Shown here one piece after another: positions 34,401 through 44,170 of a DNA stretch of 64,000 nt; positions within the stretch are counted from its first letter, which is position 1, and each line of letters starts with the position of its first letter. Source of the stretch: Acidobacteriota bacterium (GTDB lineage Bacteria > Acidobacteriota > Terriglobia > Acidiferrales > UBA7541); the NCBI GenBank assembly GCA_013289665.1, contig JABCZN010000013.1, forward strand, positions 1-64,000, read 5' to 3'. Under the pieces are notes generated by a model. It ran no database searches and was not told the DNA's origin. It saw only the letters and a list, made by a program, of their open reading frames with translations. The position numbers and the translations under genes were made by a program.

Positions 34401-35933
34401 TCAAGCCAGTGTCAGGCGTAATCCTGTTCCGTGGGGAACAGTGACGGCGCATTTGCCCTGTTTGAGCGAGTCGGTTTTCGCCGAGGTTGTGATCTGCGCT
34501 TCGCGGCTGTCTAGCGCTGGCGCGTGCAATATTTCGGTTTCTACTGCTCCGCTGACGCCGTGACCGAAATCAAGTTCCACCTCAAGGTCCGCTATCGCGT
34601 CCTTGTTCAGAATGATCACCGATGTCCGGCCGCCGGGCAGTTTCGCGGCGTAAGCAGTTGCATTGACTCCCGCATCCTGCAGCTTCGTCGAGAACTCGGT
34701 TTTTAGCAGTGTTCCGCCGCTGAACGAGCCCGCAAACTTCAGCCCATACGCAACCGGCTCGAGGAGATACTCTGAGCCAAACGTCGCAATCGGCGTATAG
34801 AAAGGATGCGGATGCGCGGCAATCTGTTCGGGAGTTTCGCCCTTCGCTTCTAGAAGCGCGTCGCCGGGAAGAGATCCGCCAACCGAATTGGCCACGGATT
34901 TGCCGGTACCACCATGCAGATTGATGCCGGAGTAGTTGTTACTGGCCAGGAGCAGCGAATAGTCGGCTGACCAAAGCGCAGCGGCAAATACGTCGGAGAC
35001 ACCCGGCTTCCCTCCGCGATAACACGTGTTGCCTTCCGTCATGCGTACGCGCGCACCGATCTTGCTGGCTGCCGCCGTTGCGATATTCGCCGTTTTCTCC
35101 ACCCTTTGCATCGTCGCCGGTTTCAGCAGGTTCGGAATGTTGACGTCCGGGTTCGTCGCCGGTCCGCCAAAGTAATAGTGATGACTGAGGGTCGTCACCT
35201 CTGGCGGAGCCTGGATGGAAGGCCACCGATCAGCAATCTCGGTCAGCCATGACACGGCACTGACAACATCAGGCACGCCGAACTTGGCCGCGGGCACCCG
35301 AGCTGCGATAGCGCGCGCCAGCGTGAGCCATTCTTCCAGATACGTCTTGGCCGACCATGTATTCGGATCGCGCAGGTGCCGGCCAAACAGATCCGCCTCG
35401 TTTCCGACCTGAAAATACTGCAGGCGGTTGCCCAGGGTCCCGGCTACAAAGGCCGCTTCCTCCGCAGCGCGTGCCGGTGTATTCGTACCCATCCCGATGC
35501 CGTACAGGCAGGTCCAACCGGTGGCTTGGAGGAAATCCGCCAGGTTCTTGAGTGCCTCGACCGTCACCGCGTAGTAGTGGGCCTTCGGCTCACCCTCAGC
35601 CTCGCGGACCTGAGGATGTTCTGGCTCGGGAGCGTCAGGCGCAGGTTTCCAGTAAGCGAACTCGCTGGTGTTGCCCCCAAGGCGCAGAACACCAGTTGAG
35701 GAAAGCGCTTTGAACTCGCGAACCAGACCGCTGTTCCGCGCCGAAAAGAAAGTCGGGTCCACGAGTTGCTGCACCTCATAAGAGAGGCCGACAAAGTCAA
35801 CGGGCATATGAGGGCCAGTCGCCTCCTCGGGGATGCTGAGGACAACCCGGATCTTGCTTCCGCCTTGCACGTGAAAACGCGCTGCAGCAACGGTGCAGCC
35901 TGCGGTGGCAAGGAATTTTCGTCGTGAGAGCAT
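34401..35933 (-). CDS. Tat-exported GH79-like glycosidase (beta-glucuronidase family)
   Basis: The start at MLSRRKFLATAGCTVAAA (35933) gives a Tat signal; the open frame upstream to 36008 is Arg-rich and unlikely. The 510-residue protein has the GH79 layout. DFVGLSYEVQQL begins the barrel, GVLRLGGNTSEF follows, and then FQVGNEADLFG with acid/base E179. RMTEGNTCYRGG holds the nucleophile E300, and a C-terminal beta domain (TSVIILNKD) follows. GH79 enzymes release glucuronic acid from glycans such as arabinogalactan or uronate-capped polymers. Its product would feed the UxaC pathway encoded 6 kb away. It lies convergent to the CBM-like gene. Confidence 0.8.
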   Translation of the reverse strand: MLSRRKFLATAGCTVAAARFHVQGGSKIRVVLSIPEEATGPHMPVDFVGLSYEVQQLVDPTFFSARNSGLVREFKALSSTGVLRLGGNTSEFAYWKPAPDAPEPEHPQVREAEGEPKAHYYAVTVEALKNLADFLQATGWTCLYGIGMGTNTPARAAEEAAFVAGTLGNRLQYFQVGNEADLFGRHLRDPNTWSAKTYLEEWLTLARAIAARVPAAKFGVPDVVSAVSWLTEIADRWPSIQAPPEVTTLSHHYYFGGPATNPDVNIPNLLKPATMQRVEKTANIATAAASKIGARVRMTEGNTCYRGGKPGVSDVFAAALWSADYSLLLASNNYSGINLHGGTGKSVANSVGGSLPGDALLEAKGETPEQIAAHPHPFYTPIATFGSEYLLEPVAYGLKFAGSFSGGTLLKTEFSTKLQDAGVNATAYAAKLPGGRTSVIILNKDAIADLEVELDFGHGVSGAVETEILHAPALDSREAQITTSAKTDSLKQGKCAVTVPHGTGLRLTLA

Positions 35934-36485
35934 CCGATTCCTCGATTCATGACTGCGGCGTCTGGAGCGCCGCTGTTTCCGGTATAGCATATTGCAGATG
36001 GCAAGCACACGAAGCCGAAACCTTGAAACTGCTGGACTCGGACAGGGAAGAGGCTGTCAGGTAAGCTCCGCGGCACGGGCTGCATTCCGTGGTCGACTAC
36101 CTGGAAGCACTGGCCAGCCCGTCTAGTATTTTTTCGGGGCCGAATTCACGCGCCACTCACTCCGACGGCGCGCTGTAGCAAAAATGTACCGGGCCGCTCT
36201 GACGAGGCGTGTCCGTCCGACACTCCTGCAGGTAAAATCCGGCAATCGTTGAGGTCATTTCTGCGGCTATTCCAGCCGGCTGCGGCGAAGTCCGGGCGAA
36301 GCTGTGCCGATTCGGGAAGACCGGCGAGGGAACCCCTCTGCGGCTGGCGCGCACGGGCGGTCCACAAGAATCGATTGTTGACATCCAATAAACAGATACA
36401 TATACTCCCGCCAATCGCCGCTCAACCGATTTACTAACGGGTGTGGTGCAGCATCCCAAAAACCAGTGGTGTTGGAGGAAAGAGC
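35934..36485. other. Intergenic region upstream of the second receptor gene
   Basis: This 550-base gap between divergent genes contains the receptor promoter at 36378-36406. Apart from that I see no gene, RNA or repeat. Short minus-strand frames are Arg/Pro-rich shadows. Confidence 0.4.
36378..36406 (+). promoter_or_regulatory. Near-consensus sigma-70 promoter of the TonB-dependent receptor
   Basis: TTGACA at 36378-36383 is followed by a 17-base spacer and TATACT at 36401-36406, which is close to the optimal sigma-70 promoter. Transcription would begin near 36413 and leave a leader of about 70 bases before the receptor ATG. No obvious operator dyad overlaps it, so expression could be high or controlled by an activator or downstream. 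Confidence 0.75.
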
Positions 36486-39400
36486 ATGAGCTTTTTCAAA
36501 CTGTTTTTTCGGGCGATCCTCGTGGTGGTGTGCGCATCAATCTTCGCTGTTTGCGCCAGCGCTCAATTCAAAGCGAGCATTCAGGGCACGGTGTCTGATC
36601 CTCAAGGGAGCGCTGTTTCAGGAGCAAAGGTAACTCTGACCAATCAAGAGACAGGCGTCAGCCGGGACACCGTTGCGAGCGAGCAAGGTTTTTATCGAAT
36701 CAGCGAACTGCCGCCAGGACTCTACACGGTCAGTGTTTCCGCCGGCGGCTTCAAGCAGTTCGTGGCCAAGGATGTCGCTGTTGAGGCGGAACAACCGCGA
36801 GGGTTAGATGTCGCACTCACCGTCGGGAACGTGGGGGAAAGCGTAACGGTGACGGCTACGGCCGGCGGTTTGCAAACAGAAAACGCCAGCATCAGCGCCA
36901 CGATTGGATCGCAGGAAGTTCTCACGCTCCCGCAATTTGGCAGAGATCCTTATGAATTGATCCATTTGGCCCCCGGCGTATTCGGCGATAACGCGCGGCA
37001 GGGCGGCGGAAATTCCTTTGCATTGCCGCAGCAGGTCGGCCCAGGCGGGTCCAATAACTCCATTTTCCAGGCCGAAAATCAGGTGCAGATCGTGTCCAAC
37101 GGCCAGCGAGTCAGCGCTAACAACTACACGTTGGACGGAGTCAGCATCAATAGCTTGAGCAACGGCGGCGCTGCAGTTATCACGCCCAATCAGGAATCCG
37201 TCCAAGAGTTGGTTGTGACCTCGGCAAGTTTCAGTGCGGAGCAGGGACGCAATTCCGGGGCGCAGGTGGAAGTAATCTCCAAGGGTGGAACAAACGACTT
37301 TCACGGAAGCGGGCTGATCAAATTCAATGATAAGGGCCTGAACGCCTTCAACAAGTTCTACGGCGCGAACAACGTACCGCTATCTCCGATCTCTTGCGAA
37401 GGCGGTTCATTCACGATTGTCGCGCAGCACTGCCCCACGCGGAACGATCAAAAGTATCGCGATTTTGCGGGGAGTATCGGCGGTCCGATCATCCATAACA
37501 AGTTGTTTTTCTTTTTCTCCTATGAAGGCTTGCGGCTGGCGAACACTGTTGTGAATCGCGACGTGAAATTGGAGACGCCGGCTTTCGAGAAGTATGTGAT
37601 AAACGTAAACCCGGGCAGCATCGCGTCGAAGATCTTTCAGACGCCGGGTGTCGCCCCGCGAATCAGCACCACGATCTCGCAAACGGATTGCTGCTCCTTG
37701 ATTACGAATCCAAGCGACCCGAATTACCATCCGCTAGGGACCTGGTACCAGCCGGGGACGGGGATAGGTCAAGCCATCGGGAACGGTCCTGACGGAATTC
37801 CAGACTGGGGCGTGTTCGACACACGGGTACCGAACTCAACGAGTGGGAATCAGTACAACGGGCGCGTCGATTACACGATGGGTGCCAACCAGTTTTTTGG
37901 GAGCACTTACTTCGTCAACCTTAACAACGTGAACGGCGGAGACCGGCCAATCGAGGATGTGGGGCTAGCTCCCAAAAACTACGTCGGCACATTGGGGTGG
38001 ACCCGGACAATTACCCCAGTGTTGGTCAACGAGGTACGAGGCAATTTCACAAGGTTTGCTTTTAACCAGAACCAGCCCACGGGAATGACCAATTATGGTA
38101 TTCCCCAGATCCGGCTGTTCGACTTCGACGCCGGGGGATTGGGCGACGCGGGCACGTTGATGGGCATTCCGCAGTCCGGCACAACGCCGGGCAACCTGGC
38201 CGAGAACACCTTCGGGTTTCGGGACACGTTGAATTGGGTGCACCGGACGCACGCCCTGAAGTTCGGCTTCGAATTCACGAAAGAGCAGAACAACGACGAT
38301 GAGCCGGGGTTTGAACGGCCCAACTACCAGTTCCGGGGCTTGCTCAACTTTGCCAATGACGCCTGCTGTTTCTTTGAAGGTCTGGCAGTGGACCCCAATA
38401 CCGGCGGCCAACCGAACGGACAGCGCTATTTCCGGACAGCGTCGTATTCGCTGTTTGTCCAGGATGACTGGAAGATTCTTCCGAATCTGACGATCAATCT
38501 AGGATTGCGTTGGGAATATTTTCCGCCAATCACCGAAAAGAACGGGCTGATGAGCAATTACATCTATGGACCGCAGGGGTTCGTGGATGGTTCCGTGCAA
38601 AAAGTGAGCCAGCTGTACAATCCGGATAAGAACAACTTCGGGCCGCGCGTCGGCTTTGCATGGAGCCCGAAAGTATGGGGCCATGCTCCGGTGCTTCGCG
38701 GTGGCTTCGGTATTCTCTACGATCGCCCGTACGACACCATATTCAGCAACATCCGCCAGAACACGCCGTACTTCGCTCAAGCGAGCGCCTGCTGCTTCTT
38801 TGATCCCGGCAAGATCAATGGTCCGCCGCCAGGATCGGGCATACTTTATGGAATCGGCTCAAGCACCAGCGCCAACAGCTATGCTCCCAATCCTAATTTT
38901 TCATTCGGGGTAGCCCCGGATGGCGCGCTCTGCGCCAACGCAACGTGCACTGCGGTCACCAAAGTTGACATCTTTGGAGCCCGGCCAAACGAGCCGATTC
39001 CGTACGTTTACGTGTTTTCTCTTCAAACCCAATATGAGCCTTTTTCGGGTTACCAGGTCAGTGTTGGCTACCAGGGAAGCCGCAGTCGGAAACTTTATCG
39101 CACCATCGACATGAATCGATATACGCCGGGAGACACCTTCGACGGCAATATCGATGGAGTGATGAGTTCCAGCGCGAATGGTGTGCCCTGTGGCCCCACC
39201 AACCCGGCTTGTCCGGCACCTGTGGTGGTCGGCAACAATCGCTTCGGTAGAGTATTTATCCCGCTGCCGGATGTGAATGCAAGTTACGACGCCATGATCG
39301 TGCAGGTATCTCACAACTTCCGGCACGGCTTTTCTGGTTCAGTGCTGTATACATTCAGCCATTCGATTGACAACAGTTCCTATGAAATCGGTTTCCAACA

Positions 39401-40049
39401 GACGGATCCGTCCAACCAATCTATTGACAAGGGGAATTCCGACTACGACGTCCGCCACAACCTTGGCGTTTCGGGCTATTGGGAGTTGCCGATCTATCGC
39501 AACCGCAAAGATTTGCTGGGGACAATCGCGGGTGGTTGGACGCTTGGCGGAGTCCTCGTGAAGCACACTGGCTTGCCATTCACGGCGCTCATCGGCGCTT
39601 GCAATCCAAGCCGGGACCTGAACGGCGACGGATATTGTCCCGATATGCCGATCGTATACACAGGCGGCATGATTTCGAATCCGTCCAAGCAACAGTGGCA
39701 GAACGGAGTGTTCCCGAATCCTGCAGCGAGTTTTCCGGGTTCGACGACGGTCCCGCCGGCGAGCTTTGGCCCCGGCTGCCACTGCCGCAATATTTTCACC
39801 GGCCCCGGCTATACTCAGCTGGATATGTCGTTCGGCAAGAATTTCGCCCTGCCGAATTCGCGCCTGCTCGGCGAAACCGCCAAGCTGGAATTCCGGAGTA
39901 ATTTTTTCAATGCCCTGAATATTCTCAACCTCGAGACAATGGCCCCCGCGACCGCGCCGACAGACGTCACCAACACCGGCCAGTTCGGCAAGCCCCTGGA
40001 CGGTCTCTCAGGCCGGGTCATTGAATTCCAGCTACGTCTGAGCTTTTAG
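36486..40049 (+). CDS. Oar-like TonB-dependent receptor with carboxypeptidase regulatory domain
   Basis: The ATG at 36486 follows GGAGGAAAG. A signal peptide covers residues 1-27 (ending SAQ). Residues about 28-115 are the carboxypeptidase regulatory-like domain (IQGTVSDPQGSAVSGAKVTL). A plug follows (VTVTATAGGLQTENASISAT, YTLDGVSINSL), then a large beta-barrel ending EFQLRLSF. At 1,187 residues it is full length. It imports a large ligand with TonB energy. Convergent glucoamylase-family and GH3 genes start just downstream, so I infer that its ligand is a beta-glucan fragment. A strong hairpin after the stop separates it from those genes. Confidence 0.88.
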   Translation: MSFFKLFFRAILVVVCASIFAVCASAQFKASIQGTVSDPQGSAVSGAKVTLTNQETGVSRDTVASEQGFYRISELPPGLYTVSVSAGGFKQFVAKDVAVEAEQPRGLDVALTVGNVGESVTVTATAGGLQTENASISATIGSQEVLTLPQFGRDPYELIHLAPGVFGDNARQGGGNSFALPQQVGPGGSNNSIFQAENQVQIVSNGQRVSANNYTLDGVSINSLSNGGAAVITPNQESVQELVVTSASFSAEQGRNSGAQVEVISKGGTNDFHGSGLIKFNDKGLNAFNKFYGANNVPLSPISCEGGSFTIVAQHCPTRNDQKYRDFAGSIGGPIIHNKLFFFFSYEGLRLANTVVNRDVKLETPAFEKYVINVNPGSIASKIFQTPGVAPRISTTISQTDCCSLITNPSDPNYHPLGTWYQPGTGIGQAIGNGPDGIPDWGVFDTRVPNSTSGNQYNGRVDYTMGANQFFGSTYFVNLNNVNGGDRPIEDVGLAPKNYVGTLGWTRTITPVLVNEVRGNFTRFAFNQNQPTGMTNYGIPQIRLFDFDAGGLGDAGTLMGIPQSGTTPGNLAENTFGFRDTLNWVHRTHALKFGFEFTKEQNNDDEPGFERPNYQFRGLLNFANDACCFFEGLAVDPNTGGQPNGQRYFRTASYSLFVQDDWKILPNLTINLGLRWEYFPPITEKNGLMSNYIYGPQGFVDGSVQKVSQLYNPDKNNFGPRVGFAWSPKVWGHAPVLRGGFGILYDRPYDTIFSNIRQNTPYFAQASACCFFDPGKINGPPPGSGILYGIGSSTSANSYAPNPNFSFGVAPDGALCANATCTAVTKVDIFGARPNEPIPYVYVFSLQTQYEPFSGYQVSVGYQGSRSRKLYRTIDMNRYTPGDTFDGNIDGVMSSSANGVPCGPTNPACPAPVVVGNNRFGRVFIPLPDVNASYDAMIVQVSHNFRHGFSGSVLYTFSHSIDNSSYEIGFQQTDPSNQSIDKGNSDYDVRHNLGVSGYWELPIYRNRKDLLGTIAGGWTLGGVLVKHTGLPFTALIGACNPSRDLNGDGYCPDMPIVYTGGMISNPSKQQWQNGVFPNPAASFPGSTTVPPASFGPGCHCRNIFTGPGYTQLDMSFGKNFALPNSRLLGETAKLEFRSNFFNALNILNLETMAPATAPTDVTNTGQFGKPLDGLSGRVIEFQLRLSF

Positions 40050-40063
40050 TTGGAAAGCGAATA

Positions 40064-40088
40064 AGGGGCGCGGCGATTCCGCGCCCCT
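40064..40088. terminator. GC-rich hairpin between convergent genes
   Basis: AGGGGCGCGG (40064-40073) and CCGCGCCCCT (40079-40088) form a perfect 10-bp stem with loop CGATT. It lies 15 bases after the receptor stop and 57 bases after the convergent gene end. There is no U tract on either side, so it is either a weak bidirectional terminator or an mRNA 3'-end stabiliser. Confidence 0.55.
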
Positions 40089-40144
40089 GCCCGATATCGC
40101 TGATCCTCGAATGGCGCTGATCGCCGGAAATTCCGTCCATCTCC

Positions 40145-41461
40145 TCAAGCCGGCTGAAAACCAACCAGTTGCATTGCGGACAGCACTTCGGGATTTTTCA
40201 TGAAGGTTTTCCAGACGAGGCCGGTGCGATAGTTTTCGGCCATCAGCATGGTGATGCCGAGATCGATTCCGAGGACGTCGGTGTCGTACCAGCCGGTCGG
40301 CGGGTTGAAGGCGTCCACGTAGCTGTAGAGGCCCCAGGCTTTGGAACCGTAGGCGCCGCGAATGGTGCGCAACACGCGGATGCAATCGGTGTACAAGAAG
40401 GGCAGCGAGCCACCAGTTGCGTTCGGAACGATGCTGCCGTCAATCGGCCCCTGCGACGGCGGGCCGCCCCAGGCCGTGTAGCCCTTCGCATAATCGGAAG
40501 CCGAAATTCCCCAGAGGTCGTCCGAATAATCGCCGAATTGCGATTTCAGCGAGAGGCAGAACAGCTTGTGGGCCTTTGTCGCGGTGATCGAATTATCGAA
40601 ATAATTCGCGTAGGCATCCTTCTTGTTACGGAAGTCGAACCACGCGTGGGAATACTGGTGCGTGAAAAGCGGATCGTTGCCTGAAATGTAGGTGAGGCCC
40701 TGGAAGGTAATCGTCGGGCGCGTCCACGCGTTCCAGCTATCTGCGGAAACCGGATTGGTTGTGGAGCCGATGCCCAGCAGATAGATCATCATCAGTTCGC
40801 AATAGTGCTCCCATCGAGCAGCCAGAAAACCGGATTCCGGCATCCAGCCCATCGAAAACGTGGGCCCGCCGTTCAGCATCCACGGCCAGTCCACCTGCGC
40901 ATAAATCTTCGTCGCCAGATCCTGAATCATCGCGTCTTGAAAATATTGCTTGGCGGTCAGCACGCCGCAAAGCAGCAGGGAAGTGTCAATAGAGGAAAGT
41001 TCGCACTGGGCCCAGCGCTGCCCGGTGTTCATGTCCACGAAGTGGTAGTAAAAACCGTGCACGTTGGGCATGCCCTGGTAGATGAACTGCAGCGTGGTGC
41101 GGACCCGCGTGACGATGTCCGAGGTTTTCGCGTAACCCCGGGAATCGCCGATGCACAGCGCGGTCAGGCCAAAACCGGTTGCGGCAATGCTGGACATGGT
41201 GCGGGTATCGTTGCCGTTGAGGAAAGCGCGGTCTTTCACCTGGCCGGTGGCGGGATTGGTTTCATTCCAGAAGAATTGGAAGGAGCCACGCTGCAAATCA
41301 TCCAGCAACTGCGTGTCGGTCCCCTGGAAAGGCGTGCCGGTCGAATTCTGGGAACTCTGCGAGCCACTGTTGCAACTCAACAGGGAAGCAAACGGCGCCA
41401 GCGAAAGGTAGGCGCCACACAGCCGCAGCCATTCTCTGCGGCTTGGTTCCAGGATTTTCAC
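40145..41461 (-). CDS. Secreted glucoamylase-family protein (GH144-like endo-beta-1,2-glucanase)
   Basis: I choose the GTG at 41461 (VKILEPSRREWLRLCGAYLS), 14 bases after the GH3 stop and behind GAGG. The longer ATG frame from 41533 would overlap GH3. The signal has an SRREW Tat-like start and a lipobox-like SLLSCNS, so it may be a lipoprotein. The body is an (alpha/alpha)6-barrel of the glycoamylase family (LQRGSFQFFWNETNPATG, SSIAATGFGLTALCIG, DWPWMLNGGPTFSMGWMPES, TGWYDTDVLGIDLGITML). This family includes GH144 beta-1,2-glucanases. The adjacent GH3 gene supports beta-glucan breakdown. Exact linkage is inferred. Confidence 0.8.
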   Translation of the reverse strand: MKILEPSRREWLRLCGAYLSLAPFASLLSCNSGSQSSQNSTGTPFQGTDTQLLDDLQRGSFQFFWNETNPATGQVKDRAFLNGNDTRTMSSIAATGFGLTALCIGDSRGYAKTSDIVTRVRTTLQFIYQGMPNVHGFYYHFVDMNTGQRWAQCELSSIDTSLLLCGVLTAKQYFQDAMIQDLATKIYAQVDWPWMLNGGPTFSMGWMPESGFLAARWEHYCELMMIYLLGIGSTTNPVSADSWNAWTRPTITFQGLTYISGNDPLFTHQYSHAWFDFRNKKDAYANYFDNSITATKAHKLFCLSLKSQFGDYSDDLWGISASDYAKGYTAWGGPPSQGPIDGSIVPNATGGSLPFLYTDCIRVLRTIRGAYGSKAWGLYSYVDAFNPPTGWYDTDVLGIDLGITMLMAENYRTGLVWKTFMKNPEVLSAMQLVGFQPA

Positions 41462-41475
41462 GAAGCAATACCTCG

Positions 41476-43854
41476 CTATTCGACGATTTCCAAATCCGCC
41501 GGGAGCCCGCGAGAAGAATCCGGGCTGATCCAAAGCTGGACATGGCTGGGTTCCACTGCCAGTTTATTTTGCATGTCCCAAAGGGAAAAGGCTTCCGCGC
41601 CAAGCGAGAAGCTGACCGTCTTGCTCTCGCCGGGAGCCAGGGAAACGCGCTTGAAGCCCATCAACTTGCGAACCGGCTCTTCCATGCTGGTGCCCGTCAG
41701 GCGGATATAGAGTTGTACGACCTCTTCCACCGAGCGGTTTCCCGTATTCTTCATGTTCGCGCTGGCGGTGGCGAAAGGGGCGTTGTCTGGCGCCGCTCGC
41801 CGCAAATTTGCGCTTAAAGCCGCTGCGCTCAACTTCGCGGAATCCACATGCGTCTCGGAATACTCGAGCGACGAGTAAGAAAGTCCAAAACCGAAAGGGA
41901 ATTGCGGGCTGTTCAGCTCGTCCACATAGCGGGAAACATATTTTTCCCGAGAATTTTTCGGAGGATGCGTCAGATCAGTGCCGTCCGCTGGGCGGCCGGT
42001 GTTGAGAGCGTTGTAATAGAGCGGAATCTGTCCAATGGTTCGCGGCCAACTGACCACCAGCTTTCCGCTCGGCGCGACGTCGCCAAAGAGGACCCGCACG
42101 AGCGCCGGGCCAGCCTGAATTCCAGGGAACCACACGGCCACGATCGCCGGCACATGTTCAAAGGCCCAGGGAAGCGTCAGCGGCCTGCCGCTAAAAAGCA
42201 ACAACACCACGGGTTTCCCGGTCGCGGTGACCTGCTCCAGCAATTCCTGCTGGCGCCCGGGCAGGGTGAGATGGGCGCGCGAAGCCGCCTCTCCCGTTTG
42301 CTTGCTTGCTTCCTCTCCGAGCGCGAGGAGCACTACATCCGCTTGTTTGGCCGTCTCGACCGCTGCTTGTATTTCCGCGTCGCTCGAAGTTTGGAGTTCT
42401 CCACCCTTGGCATAGCGGATTTTTTCGGCGCCAATTTTTTGCTCCAGGGCGGTTTTGAGCGTCACGACATCTTCCGGGCGTCCGCGCCCGGCCCAGGCCC
42501 CGAGCATATTTTTTGCGTCGTCGGCGAGCGGCCCGAGCAAAGCAACCGTTCCGGATTCCCGGGTGAGCGGCAAAACCGGGCGGGAGTCCACCGCGGAATT
42601 TTTCAAGAGGACGAAGGAAAGTTCAGCTGCCCGGCGCGCCGCCTCCAGGCGTTCTTTGGGAAGCGCTCCCTCGGTTTCACGCGATTCGTCCGTGAATGGA
42701 TCTTCGAACAAGCCCAACGCGAATTTCACGCGAAGAACATGCCGCACCGCCTCATCGAGGCGGGCCTCGGAAACTTTGCCGGAATTCACCAGATCGGCGA
42801 GGTGTTGATGGTAAGAGTCGCTCACCATGTCCATGTCCACGCCGGCGTTGATCGCTTTTTGCGTGGCGGCAGCTTTGTCGCGGGCAATTCCGTGGTTCAC
42901 CAATTCGCCGACGGAGGTCCAATCGCTCACCGTCAGGCCGGGGAATTCCCACTCGTTGCGCAGAATCTGCGTCAGGGTGAAGGGATTCGCGGTTGCCGGC
43001 AATCCGTTGATCGTGTTGAACGAACTCATTAGGGATGCGCTGCCCTCGCGAATCGCGGCGTAGAATGGCGGAAGATAAACTTCCCGGAGTGTGTGCTCGG
43101 AAATCTCCACGGTATTGTAATCGCGCCCGCCTTCCACCGCGCCGTATCCCACAAAATGTTTGGCGCAGGCCGCGATGCTCTCTTTATCGCTCAAATTTTT
43201 GCCCTGGTATCCACGGACGTAGGCGCGCGCCATCACACTGCCCAGGTAGGGATCCTCGCCGGCTCCTTCCACAATGCGGCCCCAGCGCGGGTCTCGCGCG
43301 ATGTCCACCATCGGGGAAAATGTCCAGCGCACGCCGGCTGCCGAGGATTCCTGGGCGGCGATGCGCGCAGCCTTTTCAACGATGGAAGGGTCCCAGGTGG
43401 AGGCCAGCGCCAAGGGTACGGGAAAGGTGGTTCGAAAACCGTGAATTACATCGAGGCCAAAAAGTAGCGGTATGTGCAACCGGGATTTTTCCATCGCGAT
43501 ATGCTGGTACTGGTTCGCGGCGCGCGCACTATCCAGGTTGAAAAGTGATCCGACTTCGCCTCTGGCGATCATGTTCGGATAATCAGCGTTTCCCGCGCTT
43601 GGGCCCGTGGGTGCGCCGGAGGAATATTGCGCCAACTGCCCGACCTTTTCCTGGAGCGTCATCTGTTTCAACAGCGCATCAATGCGCTTTTCCGTGGCGG
43701 GATCGACCAGGGAAGAAGGCGTCGGAGCGGTGCGGGCTGCCGGCTCGGGTGCTTGCGCGAAAAGCGCCGTGGATTGCCCAAGACATGCCAGGGCGAATAG
43801 AACCACTACGATGCCAGTTGACTTGAGACGCTGTTGAGCTGAATTCGATAGCAT
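41476..43854 (-). CDS. Periplasmic beta-glucosidase, GH3 (BglX-like)
   Basis: The 792-residue protein has a Sec signal peptide (residues 1-34). Its GH3 N-terminal barrel has GLDVIHGFRT, SPMVDIARDPRWGRIVE and AKHFVGYG, with nucleophile D311 in FPGLTVSDWTS. An alpha/beta domain follows (FVLLKNSAV, VALLGPLADD, VLLALGEEASKQTGEAASRA). It ends with a fibronectin-III-like domain (FGFGLSYSSLEYSE, EEVVQLYIR, LMGFKRVSLAPGESKTV). This is the standard BglX layout. It would remove terminal beta-linked glucose from oligosaccharides made by the downstream glucanase. The two genes are 14 bases apart and form an operon divergent from a LacI regulator. Confidence 0.93.
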   Translation of the reverse strand: MLSNSAQQRLKSTGIVVVLFALACLGQSTALFAQAPEPAARTAPTPSSLVDPATEKRIDALLKQMTLQEKVGQLAQYSSGAPTGPSAGNADYPNMIARGEVGSLFNLDSARAANQYQHIAMEKSRLHIPLLFGLDVIHGFRTTFPVPLALASTWDPSIVEKAARIAAQESSAAGVRWTFSPMVDIARDPRWGRIVEGAGEDPYLGSVMARAYVRGYQGKNLSDKESIAACAKHFVGYGAVEGGRDYNTVEISEHTLREVYLPPFYAAIREGSASLMSSFNTINGLPATANPFTLTQILRNEWEFPGLTVSDWTSVGELVNHGIARDKAAATQKAINAGVDMDMVSDSYHQHLADLVNSGKVSEARLDEAVRHVLRVKFALGLFEDPFTDESRETEGALPKERLEAARRAAELSFVLLKNSAVDSRPVLPLTRESGTVALLGPLADDAKNMLGAWAGRGRPEDVVTLKTALEQKIGAEKIRYAKGGELQTSSDAEIQAAVETAKQADVVLLALGEEASKQTGEAASRAHLTLPGRQQELLEQVTATGKPVVLLLFSGRPLTLPWAFEHVPAIVAVWFPGIQAGPALVRVLFGDVAPSGKLVVSWPRTIGQIPLYYNALNTGRPADGTDLTHPPKNSREKYVSRYVDELNSPQFPFGFGLSYSSLEYSETHVDSAKLSAAALSANLRRAAPDNAPFATASANMKNTGNRSVEEVVQLYIRLTGTSMEEPVRKLMGFKRVSLAPGESKTVSFSLGAEAFSLWDMQNKLAVEPSHVQLWISPDSSRGLPADLEIVE

Positions 43855-44170
43855 GGGGGAGAATCCTCAGCGGAATATGAAATTGTTTGGAGCAAGACTG
43901 CAGGGGCAGAAAACCAATCCCGATCGAGTTAGGAGATCACCGTTCATCCCCGACCTGCCTCCGAAACACCATCCGGCACGACGCGGCCTCCTGGCTTTCC
44001 AGTCCCGAGAGCGGCAGGCAGCTCACCCCTGAAATGGCCGCGGGCTGCCGGCGAGGATGCCTTCTGATAAATCGATTTAGCAGGTGGATTCTATCATAAT
44101 TCCGCAGCCTGCAAGCGGGCCCTCTCGCCCGTGATTGGGGGCGCGATCGGGTTGTCCCCTACGCCTCATT
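43855..44170. promoter_or_regulatory. Divergent regulatory region with LacI-type operator palindrome
   Basis: The perfect 12-bp palindrome TAAATCGATTTA lies at 44068-44079. Its core AATCGATT fits the LacI-family operator form AANCGNTT. It is about 100 bases before the LacI regulator start and 214 bases before the GH3 start on the other strand. I infer that it is the regulator's binding site, controlling one or both directions. No second copy was seen in this gap. Confidence 0.6.

Noticed and set aside
43855..44060. Possible riboswitch in the GH3 leader
   Set aside because: Several short stems are present on the minus strand, but no conserved core of a known class (cobalamin, c-di-GMP, SAM, Moco) could be matched.
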